Shown: positions 5,369 to 12,476 of the stretch, piece by piece
How positions within the stretch are numbered: the stretch's first letter is position 1
How the letters are laid out: each line of letters begins with the position of its first letter
NCBI GenBank assembly: GCA_963639765.1
Contig: CAVHXA010000053.1
Span: 1-12,573, forward strand
Source: CAVHXA01 sp963639765
Lineage (GTDB): Bacteria; Bacillota; Clostridia; Oscillospirales; Oscillospiraceae
Direction: 5' to 3'
DNA: 12,573 nt
Position numbers and translations under genes: made by a program
Notes under the pieces: model-generated
Databases searched by the model: none
What the model saw: only the letters and a program-made list of their open reading frames with translations
Told to the model about the DNA's origin: nothing

Positions 5369-6641
5369 TATTCTGCTTCTTTTTCTTCACCAGCATCGCC
5401 CCGCCGAGAGCAACAAGGGCAAGTCCGGCTCCGCCCAGCACCCAGATGGGCCAGTTGAGCTGACCGGTCTGAATCAGGCTTCGGGTGTTGGTGATGGTCA
5501 CAACGCCGTCATTGACGCGGTAGGACGGCACATAGCCCTTGGGAATGTTGGTTTCAACGACCTGCCAGTTGCCGTAGGCGCTCAGGTCTTTCCATGAATA
5601 GCTCCAGTTGTTCCACGCGCCGAGACGCACGGTGTCATAGGCCACATTGCCGTTATACAACGTCACGGTCACGGAATCCGGACGATCTTTCCCATCGTCG
5701 CTGCTCCATACCTTATATACGGTGATGTTCAGAGGATAGGTCGGCGGCGTGGGGGGATCGGGCGGCGTATAATTCAGGGTGTTGGTGATGGTGGTCATCG
5801 TACCTACGCTGTTGTAGCTGACGGTATACCCGGCAGGAACGCTCGCTTCCTCAACCGTCCATGTATGACCTTCCAGAAGCCGATCAAAGGTGTATGCCCA
5901 GCCGTTTTCGGCATTCAGCACCTGAGATTTTTCCACCCTGCCGTCCTTCAGCAGATTCACGGTGATGCTGTCGTTGGCGTGGTTGGCGTTGCCGTCAGAC
6001 CAAACCTTGCGAACGGAGAGCTGGCTTTCATTGTACGCTTCCACATGGAAGATCCAGTCCACTTCGCCCACGCGGTTGGCGTACTCATTGCCTAAATCAA
6101 TCGGTACGGTCAGCTCAACCTTCAGCGTAGCGGTTTCACCTGTGCGGAAAGTACCGAGGAACTTGTTATCCTTCAAACCGTCCAGCTCATCGGGGGAGGC
6201 GTCATAGATCAACTCTGTGCCGTTCCAGACCTTCATGGAGAGCTTGGAGAGGAAGTCCGTCATGGTAGCGACGGTCTCGTCGCGCTGCCCCGAAATATTG
6301 GCCTGATCCTTACCGTCGGTGTTCTCAAATGTCTCGCTGTAAGTAAGGGAATTATCCGTCTCGTTATGTGCTTCAGCCCTCATGTAAAGATTCACGAAGT
6401 CACAGTCCGTGGCGGAATTGGTAAAGGTGATAGTTTCGGTCAGAACATCGCCGGGCATGACGTTCTTGAAATTACCGAACAGATCTGTTTCCGTGTACTC
6501 GCTGCCGGGCTGGAAGTCAAAGCCGCTGGTGAATCCCGCGAAGGTGATGGAGGGGGAGGCGGCAAACGCCGTGGATGCAAGGCTCATGACCATGAGCAGC
6601 ATCAGAACCATTGAGAATATCGCTTTGCATGACTTTTTCAT
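5361..6641 (-). CDS. Two-Cna-B pilin with variant LPXTG (LIQTG) sorting signal
   Basis: A 426-residue wall-anchored protein. A Sec signal peptide is at 1-28 (cleavage near AFA-A). An N-terminal domain (30-205) contains NVMPGDVLTETITFTN and LGNEYANRVGEVDW, resembling the TasA-like proteins of this operon. Two Cna-B domains follow at 207-289 and 303-386. Each has the isopeptide triad: Lys212, Glu265, Asn287 and Lys310, Glu363, Asn385. They are joined by a Pro-rich linker (292-302). The C-terminus has LIQTG at 389-393, a hydrophobic segment at about 396-417 and KKKK. The Pro of LPXTG is replaced by Ile. It is likely the covalently linked shaft or anchor subunit, processed by the adjacent sortase. 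It begins 12 bases after the preceding gene, whose stop overlaps its ribosome binding site (TAAGGGGGTGG). Confidence 0.9.
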   Translation of the reverse strand: MKKSCKAIFSMVLMLLMVMSLASTAFAASPSITFAGFTSGFDFQPGSEYTETDLFGNFKNVMPGDVLTETITFTNSATDCDFVNLYMRAEAHNETDNSLTYSETFENTDGKDQANISGQRDETVATMTDFLSKLSMKVWNGTELIYDASPDELDGLKDNKFLGTFRTGETATLKVELTVPIDLGNEYANRVGEVDWIFHVEAYNESQLSVRKVWSDGNANHANDSITVNLLKDGRVEKSQVLNAENGWAYTFDRLLEGHTWTVEEASVPAGYTVSYNSVGTMTTITNTLNYTPPDPPTPPTYPLNITVYKVWSSDDGKDRPDSVTVTLYNGNVAYDTVRLGAWNNWSYSWKDLSAYGNWQVVETNIPKGYVPSYRVNDGVVTITNTRSLIQTGQLNWPIWVLGGAGLALVALGGAMLVKKKKQNNA

Positions 6642-6653
6642 ATTGCCACCCCC

Positions 6654-7265
6654 TTAATTGCCGGCATAGGCAGTCACGCTGCCCTGTGAAATGCTCACGC
6701 CCCATGCCTGTCCAACTGCCTGTGCGGGACCGCTCTGAATGGCCTCTGCCAGCACGTCAATGGATTGATGGCCTCCGTCCGCATCAACATAGGTGGTTGT
6801 CAGAGGTATGCTCTCCGTCAGGTTACTCGCAGGCTTTCCACCCGCAGCGACAGGAAGCGTGTAGTAGTAATAGCCACCGGATTCCACCCAGTTTTCGCCG
6901 AGGGTGAAGGAAGGAAGCGAGGCCGTTCCACCGATATGCTGTCCCTGGTCATTTGTCCGGTACGTCACCAGCTTGACGCGGATGTACGCTTCCGTATCGC
7001 CCGTGTTCTTCACATTTACACTGCTCTTAACCGTCCCATTAAAGTTTTCTGTCACTTCACAGGCCACAGTGGAGGGCTTGAATGTGTTTGTGATTGGGGT
7101 CTCCTTTGCAATGAGCCATGCAACGGTGCCGCCGATGGCCATTGCCAGAAGCAACGTCGTTGCGAGGATCAACGCAGTCAGTTTATCCCTGTGATACGTT
7201 TTTCCACACATACGCTGCGCATTTGCTTTGCTGTGCCTGCCTTCGTATTTTCCTTTATACATCAT
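6654..7265 (-). CDS. TasA/camelysin-like secreted protein with SipW-type signal (third paralogue)
   Basis: A 203-residue secreted protein. A long basic N-terminus (1-28) precedes a hydrophobic segment (about 30-48) and the SipW-dependent signature GGTVAWLIAKETPITNTF (45-62). Such signals are cut by a dedicated ER-type signal peptidase (SipW), which is not encoded in this window. The mature part resembles the protein at 10895-11446: SVNVKNTGDTEAYIRVKL, GYYYYTLPV, and a closing AEAIQ...VGQAWG. This suggests a beta-sandwich matrix-fibre or accessory subunit. GGAGGGG precedes two adjacent ATGs (7265 and 7262); either could be the start. It sits between the VWA adhesin and the pilin. Confidence 0.85.
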   Translation of the reverse strand: MMYKGKYEGRHSKANAQRMCGKTYHRDKLTALILATTLLLAMAIGGTVAWLIAKETPITNTFKPSTVACEVTENFNGTVKSSVNVKNTGDTEAYIRVKLVTYRTNDQGQHIGGTASLPSFTLGENWVESGGYYYYTLPVAAGGKPASNLTESIPLTTTYVDADGGHQSIDVLAEAIQSGPAQAVGQAWGVSISQGSVTAYAGN

Positions 7266-7279
7266 CGTCCCCTCCTTTC

Positions 7280-10171
7280 TCAGTGGCTAATGCCGAAGAT
7301 GTTTCTGACCGCCTGACTAAAGCCGTTGAGCCAGTAAATCTTGCCGTTGGAACTGTTGGTGCAGGTGATGCTGCCGTTGGGAGAAGCGGAACTCAGGTTT
7401 GCAGTGATGCCATTATCTGCCGAGTACCGCCAGCTCCAGCCGGTGTTCTCCTGAACGGTGTAAAAACCGACAGGCAGTTCATACAGGGTCTGGGTCGTAT
7501 TGCCCTCAATGGTAACCTCAGAATACTTGACGCCGTCCTTATAAACGTCAAACACATAGGTCTCATCGTCCGCACCCCCGGCTTTGCTGATGGCCAGCGT
7601 GCATGTTTTGATATGGATCAGGAACTCCTTGCCTTCCGGGAGTGTGCAGGTCTGGTCTGCGCAGGTCGTATGCTGGAAGGTCGTCTCATTGGTCACATCC
7701 GTGCCGCCAATCTTCACGGTCACATCAACCCCGATGTCCTGTTTGGTGTTGATCTTTCCGTCACTGAGCTTGTCAGCCTCCGGCGTGCAGGTGATATCCA
7801 ATGCAGGCTTGTCTCCGAGCATTATTGCCGCCGTATCCTGCGTGCCCTCATGCTTCCACTCCGTCTTGGAAAGATTGCCGCTCAGTTCAGGCACGTCAGC
7901 ACCGTAGTACGACTCGGAGTCCTTATATGTCAGTTCCGGATTGAAAACGTTGACCTTTGCGGCGGGGTTATTCTCGCCGGACTGCGTCGCTGCAGGAGTG
8001 CCGCTGCTTGTCAAACCGTTTGTCTTGGGCGCTACGGTAACTTCGATGGTGTAGGTCGTATCATCAGTCAGGTCTTTCAGACCGCCAGCAGGAATTGCAT
8101 TTCCTTCCTTGTCCTTGACGGCAACAGAGATATTCACATACTCCGTCTGCCACGGTTCAAGTCCGTAAGCCATATCGGCATCGGAGGCCTTACTCAAGTC
8201 GAGATTGATGTCGCCTACCTTGACCTCAGCACCCTCTTTGAGCTGCTCAGCGGTCACATCCCCCAGCAGATACACGTTCTTATCCTCTGCGGTCACGGCC
8301 ACACCATTGATAGGGACGTTTACCTTGGGCTGCTCGAAGGTCATGATGGGAGTTTGGGCGGATGCGTTTTCATAGATGCCAGCGCTGGCATTGGTGATGA
8401 CATCGTTGCCGCCCAGAAAGCCGTTCTTGGGGGCAACCGTGAAGGAGATGACCAGCTTCTTGCCCCGGACGGTAGTACCCTGCGTGCCCGTTTCTGTGCC
8501 GCACCAGTTTGCGGAGAAGTCAAAGCCGGTCACACTGACCTGTTCGCCGTTGACCGTGGCAGATGCGCCGCCATTGCCGCCGCTGGTGTTGCTCCATGTG
8601 TAGGTATTGCCAGTCTTTCCGGTGCAGTCATAAGTATCGATCTGAATGCCGCTTGCCGTCGTCCCGGCAGGCAGCGTAAAGTATGGGGAAATGATGTCCT
8701 TCACAACCGTCTCACTGCCCAACGTCGTGGACGAGCCACCCGTTTCAATCTGCTGGCTGATCTGTTGGAAGATATTGTTCAGAGAAACGGCATCTGAGGC
8801 TGAGAGATAGTAGCTGGGGGTTCTCGGCGTACCGTTGTTGCTTGAAGCTGTTTGCAGGTACCAGTTGACCTTTTCCGGATTCGTGCCATTTGCATTTCCT
8901 GCACTGGTGGGATCCGCTCCGGCAATGACGGCCACGGTATATACGGTCGCGCCATGGGTATTCTTTGCGATGCCGGCCTGATTGATGGCCGCATTTGCAA
9001 GGCTTGAATCGAAATTATCCGCACCGGAGGTGCTGGGATAACCGTCGGTAAACAGAATCACCACGCGGTTTCTTGTCTCGCCTGCGGCAATGGGGGTGGC
9101 AGCGAAGATGCTGTTCGCCGTGGCCAGACCAGCACCGGGCACGGTTCCTCTGCCTGTCTCCAAACCGCTAATCACGTTCTTAACACTTGTCACATTTGCA
9201 GCAACGCTCATGTTCTGAAGTGCAGACGCATCGCTCGTGCCCGTATACCGCGTGCTGTCACTGTTGAAGCCCACAACCGCGATTCTGTGTTGGGCGGTAG
9301 CGGTACATTTTGCAGCCACGGCGTCTGCGAAGCTTGTACAGGCCGCTTTTAGTGCCGCAAGACGTGTTCCGCCGCCGCTGGTGCTCGTGCTGCGGGAATA
9401 GAAAGTTGCACTGGTCGGATTGGCAGTCCCACCTGTGGAAGTGATGATCGGCTGGATTGCCCCGGTGCTGTCGGTGTAGCTGTAGGCGTACTCGGCGTTC
9501 GTGCTGTCCGTGCTGGTGAGTACATGCAGGGTCACGCCACTGTCAAAGCTCGGCGTACCATTCTGCTCAGTGCTTGTCTTGGTTACCGACGTGCTGTTGT
9601 AGGTATAGGTATAGGTATAGGTATAGTTCCTCCAATTTCCGGTTCGCTCCACCGTCACCTTGACATACGTCCCGTTGACCAAGGCGTGCAGGTTGTTTCT
9701 GTTGTTGTACAGATAACTGTTTGACTGGCTTGTGACGTCCGAATAATTTGGGTTTTCACCCGTTCTCTGAACGGAGACGGAGTAATAGCTATTTGCTTCC
9801 TGATTGTAATACCAGAGATTTGCATCGCCGCCATTGTGGCGCAATGCATAAAGCTGTTCGTTGGTCTTTCTCGAGTACGGGTTATAGACCGTTTCTCCGA
9901 TATTCTGCGTCATGGAGCTGGACAGGTCAAGCACCAGAATAATGTCCGTGGGCACATCCTTGGTAACGGTGCTGATCGTTTTTTCACCGGTCGCGTAGGC
10001 TTCCAGCGTGACGGTATAAGTGCCGGCCCCTTTGGCTGTCGCAGTTTTGCTGATTCTCATGCCGTCGTCATCAGCAGGATCGTTTCCCGCATAGGCCGTC
10101 GTGCCGGGCGTAAACATGGCGCATAAAAGAGACAGGCACAAAAGCAGCGATAAAATTTTCGTTTTCTTCAT
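7280..10171 (-). CDS. Von Willebrand A-domain surface adhesin (putative fibre tip protein)
   Basis: A 963-residue secreted protein. The signal peptide is at 1-28 (TTAYA). The VWA domain (about 75-478) has the metal site motifs DLSSS (82-86), Thr343 in GRGTVPGAG, and TDG (375-377). Between DLSSS and the first VWA helix (LAALKAACTSFADAV, from 271) lies a Tyr/Ser/Thr-rich insert of about 180 residues, comparable to the arms of pilus tip adhesins such as RrgA. Beta-rich regions follow at 480-620, 625-745 and 750-850. A Cna-B-like domain (855-940) has a likely isopeptide triad Lys863, Glu908, Asn939. The C-terminus (YWLNGFSQAVRNIFGISH) has no LPXTG, no membrane segment and no basic tail. A strong ribosome binding site (AGGAGG) precedes the ATG. 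Ligand binding by the tip is inferred from family. Confidence 0.88.
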   Translation of the reverse strand: MKKTKILSLLLCLSLLCAMFTPGTTAYAGNDPADDDGMRISKTATAKGAGTYTVTLEAYATGEKTISTVTKDVPTDIILVLDLSSSMTQNIGETVYNPYSRKTNEQLYALRHNGGDANLWYYNQEANSYYSVSVQRTGENPNYSDVTSQSNSYLYNNRNNLHALVNGTYVKVTVERTGNWRNYTYTYTYTYNSTSVTKTSTEQNGTPSFDSGVTLHVLTSTDSTNAEYAYSYTDSTGAIQPIITSTGGTANPTSATFYSRSTSTSGGGTRLAALKAACTSFADAVAAKCTATAQHRIAVVGFNSDSTRYTGTSDASALQNMSVAANVTSVKNVISGLETGRGTVPGAGLATANSIFAATPIAAGETRNRVVILFTDGYPSTSGADNFDSSLANAAINQAGIAKNTHGATVYTVAVIAGADPTSAGNANGTNPEKVNWYLQTASSNNGTPRTPSYYLSASDAVSLNNIFQQISQQIETGGSSTTLGSETVVKDIISPYFTLPAGTTASGIQIDTYDCTGKTGNTYTWSNTSGGNGGASATVNGEQVSVTGFDFSANWCGTETGTQGTTVRGKKLVISFTVAPKNGFLGGNDVITNASAGIYENASAQTPIMTFEQPKVNVPINGVAVTAEDKNVYLLGDVTAEQLKEGAEVKVGDINLDLSKASDADMAYGLEPWQTEYVNISVAVKDKEGNAIPAGGLKDLTDDTTYTIEVTVAPKTNGLTSSGTPAATQSGENNPAAKVNVFNPELTYKDSESYYGADVPELSGNLSKTEWKHEGTQDTAAIMLGDKPALDITCTPEADKLSDGKINTKQDIGVDVTVKIGGTDVTNETTFQHTTCADQTCTLPEGKEFLIHIKTCTLAISKAGGADDETYVFDVYKDGVKYSEVTIEGNTTQTLYELPVGFYTVQENTGWSWRYSADNGITANLSSASPNGSITCTNSSNGKIYWLNGFSQAVRNIFGISH
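9599..9625. repeat. Hexanucleotide tandem repeat inside the VWA gene
   Basis: Four consecutive copies of GTATAG (register arbitrary) encode alternating Tyr-Thr (residues about 183-191) in the VWA insert. The unit is six bases, so slippage would change length by two residues without breaking the frame. Confidence 0.8.
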
Positions 10172-10186
10172 TCTCGGCCTCCTGTC

Positions 10187-10879
10187 TTACTGATGACGAC
10201 CCGTTACGGGATCGCCCAGAGGAGCCACGTTTGTATAGCTCACCATTGCGTAGTCCACTTCGCTGGGGACAGGCGGCTCACTCTCTTCGATGACAATTGC
10301 CGGCGCGGGGGCAGGCGTCAACGAATCAATTTTGGTACCGATCCGGGCAACCTGATCCTCGGTCAGTGCGTTGAGTGTTTCTTCCGATGCTCCTTCAAGC
10401 AGCAGCCATATCTCATCGAGCGTGGTGCAGGCAATGACCCTGTCAAACAGATGGCAAGGGCATGTGCAACTCTTGTCGGTGCAGTCGTCGTAGCAGGTAT
10501 CAATATGCTTGGAAGCATCAGATGAGGGCTTCACATACAGAGGGCAGCTCTCCTGGTGAGCCTCACCCTCGGCGGGCGCGGGGGCGCAGGTGCAGTCCCT
10601 GGTGGGAGTCGCGGTCTCGTCCGTGTTCCCGGTATTCTCAGTTTCGGTATCGGAAGGCTTCTCGTTCTCGGAGGGCACAGGAGACTCCGTCGGCTTGGGT
10701 TCCTCCGTTGGCATGGGCGTTTCCGTTCCCGTCGATGCGGGGGGCGTGGTTTCATCCACAACCGTAAACTCGCCAGCCGAGTCCGCCTGATCGGTGGAAA
10801 CAGCTAATGTGCTGGGAAGCACAATGCCAATGATCAGCACAAGGCTGATGAACAGTGCAAGTCCTTTTTTGTTTTTCAT
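10187..10879 (-). CDS. Secreted Thr/Pro-rich, Cys-rich protein of unknown function
   Basis: A 230-residue protein with a signal peptide (1-27, TLAV). A Glu/Pro/Thr/Ser-rich stretch (about 35-95) looks like an extended wall-spanning stalk. A Cys-rich segment (96-151) has CTC, SCPLY, HIDTCYDDCTDKSCTCPCH and C151. A short helical part (153-187) precedes a Pro-rich end (YTNVAPLGDPVTGRHQ). No sorting motif or C-terminal membrane segment is present. Its organisation looks like the N-terminal head of larger clostridial adhesins, ending abruptly, and the VWA gene starts 16 bases later. It may be a truncated or split head module, which is inference. Its ribosome binding site overlaps the stop of the preceding TasA-like gene (TAAGGAGGAGG). 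Confidence 0.75.
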   Translation of the reverse strand: MKNKKGLALFISLVLIIGIVLPSTLAVSTDQADSAGEFTVVDETTPPASTGTETPMPTEEPKPTESPVPSENEKPSDTETENTGNTDETATPTRDCTCAPAPAEGEAHQESCPLYVKPSSDASKHIDTCYDDCTDKSCTCPCHLFDRVIACTTLDEIWLLLEGASEETLNALTEDQVARIGTKIDSLTPAPAPAIVIEESEPPVPSEVDYAMVSYTNVAPLGDPVTGRHQ

Positions 10880-10894
10880 AGCGCTGCCTCCTCC

Positions 10895-11446
10895 TTATGA
10901 ATTGGGCCAACCCTTGGCATCCATGACGGTTGCTCCGTTGTTGGCAGTCTGTACAGCCTGCGCGGAAACGTCAACCGTTGCCTTTGCATTCTGGTACTCA
11001 TTGCCCATCTTGGCGTTGAATGTCACAGCAGTGAAGACGGGCGATGTAATCTCTCCGGGCTTCAGCGGCTTGCTGTAATAATAATACCCGTCCTTCTCTG
11101 TCCAGTCGGCGGTGTTAAGCTCAAGCTCCACCAGACCGGTATCCGGCGTTCCATCGCCTTGAAGCTCGATATTTTTTTCAACCTTCACCCGTATCCATGC
11201 ATCCGACGCGCCAATATTTTTGATTTCCACAATCTTGGTGACGACCGAGTTAGGCATCACGCCGGTCAGATCTTCAAAGGGCTTGGTTCTGTCCCCGTCT
11301 GCCCATTCCTGCACCGCGATCTCCACGCCGCCGGTTGTGATCACATTATGCGCCTTACCTTCTGCGGTGAAGTACGCAATGGTTCCGGCAGCAAGCGTGG
11401 CGATGCAGATGACCAGCACCGACAAAATCAAAAGTTTTCGCTTCAT
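10895..11446 (-). CDS. TasA/camelysin-like secreted protein with SipW-type signal (second paralogue)
   Basis: A 183-residue protein. Residues 1-34 form a SipW-dependent signal (MKRKLLILSV, hydrophobic core, GTIAYFTAEGKAHNVIT). The mature domain has GVMPNSVVTKIVEIKNIGA, SDAWIRVKV, DGYYYYSKPLKPG and VSAQAVQTANN, the strand pattern of the camelysin/TasA family. Such proteins form extracellular matrix fibres in Bacillus. The start at 11446 is chosen because AAAGGAG lies 8 bases upstream and it gives a normal signal; the frame extends open to 11671 but that part crosses a large inverted repeat and is not credible as protein. It is separated from the first paralogue by 200 bases holding the structured repeat. 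Confidence 0.88.
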   Translation of the reverse strand: MKRKLLILSVLVICIATLAAGTIAYFTAEGKAHNVITTGGVEIAVQEWADGDRTKPFEDLTGVMPNSVVTKIVEIKNIGASDAWIRVKVEKNIELQGDGTPDTGLVELELNTADWTEKDGYYYYSKPLKPGEITSPVFTAVTFNAKMGNEYQNAKATVDVSAQAVQTANNGATVMDAKGWPNS

Positions 11447-11522
11447 AGTCCTTGCTCCTTTCGAGTTGCATTTGCGTTCCTCAGCTCCGGGATTTGAAGT
11501 CAGAGCTGCTGCATGGCCTCGC

Positions 11523-11599
11523 CAGACCATATGAGAACATCCGGGGCTACCGGGTGCTCTCATACGGTCTGTACCCCGAAGGGTACAGAACCATATGAG
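11523..11599. repeat. Three-segment inverted repeat with two mutually exclusive hairpins
   Basis: Segment 11523-11544 pairs with 11550-11571 over 22 positions around a 5-base loop (19 Watson-Crick pairs). The middle segment also pairs forward: CTGTACCC (11569-11576) with GGGTACAG (11581-11588) around CGAA, extended by GG/CC and CTCATA/TATGAG (11559-11564 with 11594-11599). CCATATGAG occurs directly repeated at 11527 and 11591. No U tract follows on either strand, so it is not a plain terminator. It lies in the untranslated gap between two TasA-like genes. It could stabilise or attenuate the operon mRNA, or be a mobile palindromic element. Confidence 0.85.
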
Positions 11600-11646
11600 C
11601 AGAGGGAAATGACACAGCTTATAGACAACTGCACTGAAAGGGGGAA

Positions 11647-12447
11647 TTATGCTCCGAAGGTCTTGCTCCACGCATCAGCGGCAGAAGTGAAGCCCTCAGC
11701 CTGAACAGCGTAAGCCTTGAAATTCAGCTTCAGCTCGGTCTGATCCGTGTTGAAATTGTTCTGCATGCCGCCGACTTCCTTGCCAGCATCAATCATCTCC
11801 TGCGTGACGGACGCAGGCATGCCAAAGCTCGTCATAAAGGTGACTGCTTCTCCGGCTGCCAGAACGCCACCGTTCTCGCCGCCGATATAAGCAAGGCGGA
11901 TGGTCAGCATCTTGCTGTCCACATCATTATTGGAACCAAACTTGAGGGAGACCACTTCCCAATCCGTGTGTGTGATGCCGCCAAACCACTTGTTCACGAT
12001 GGCCTGGAAAACAGCTTTGTTTCCCTGCACGGTAGAGAGGAACTTGGTAGTGGAGAATACGCCGTTATCATTCTTATAAGCATTCATCAGACTGCCGTCA
12101 CCATTGAAGATGGTGAAATTGATGTTGGCATCGGCGCTGGCATCGGCGGCCATAACCCAAAGCAGGGAGCTGTATTTATTGAGAGACATCTCGAGGAATA
12201 CATAGCTGTCTTCACTATCTTCCTGAACGGTGATGGTCGGATCTTTCGCAAAGGTGCTACCGGGCATCAGCTTGTGAACCTCATCCGGATTCCACTCGGG
12301 CTCGGTCAGGTCAATCTTGACGCCGCCCATCGTAAATGTGTTCTGCACATTTTCGGTCGTATCGGTGAAGTAGGCGAGAGACGCGCCTACGACGGCGATG
12401 GCTACAAGAGCGACGCAGAGAAAGATTGCAGTTAGTTTCTTTTTCAT
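11647..12447 (-). CDS. TasA/camelysin-like major fibre protein candidate with SipW-type signal (first paralogue)
   Basis: A 266-residue secreted protein and the first visible gene of the operon. The SipW-dependent signal is at 1-38 (MKKKLTAIFL, hydrophobic core, GASLAYFTDTTENVQNTFT), the classic AYFTD...NTF pattern. The mature part begins GGVKIDLTEPEWNP and contains HKLMPGSTFAKDPTITV, the conserved MPG turn seen in the other paralogues, and ends LKLNFKAYAVQAEGF. Length and order match the TasA family, whose members assemble into matrix fibres outside the cell. The start at 12447 follows AGGAGT by 9 bases; an upstream in-frame ATG at 12489 lies in the probable insertion-sequence end. No SipW gene is visible here; it may lie to the right or elsewhere. 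Being first and followed by a strong RNA structure, it may be the most abundant product. Confidence 0.88.
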   Translation of the reverse strand: MKKKLTAIFLCVALVAIAVVGASLAYFTDTTENVQNTFTMGGVKIDLTEPEWNPDEVHKLMPGSTFAKDPTITVQEDSEDSYVFLEMSLNKYSSLLWVMAADASADANINFTIFNGDGSLMNAYKNDNGVFSTTKFLSTVQGNKAVFQAIVNKWFGGITHTDWEVVSLKFGSNNDVDSKMLTIRLAYIGGENGGVLAAGEAVTFMTSFGMPASVTQEMIDAGKEVGGMQNNFNTDQTELKLNFKAYAVQAEGFTSAADAWSKTFGA

Positions 12448-12476
12448 GTGCTTTTTACTCCTGGTTGATTGCATAA

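Noticed and set aside
7118..8797. 559-codon open frame on the plus strand
   Set aside because: It is antisense to the VWA gene and its neighbour, has no ribosome binding site and low-complexity composition; a shadow of biased codon use.
11447..11671. N-terminal extension of the second TasA-like gene up to 11671
   Set aside because: It crosses the large inverted repeat, lacks a ribosome binding site, and the ATG at 11446 gives a proper signal peptide with AAAGGAG upstream.
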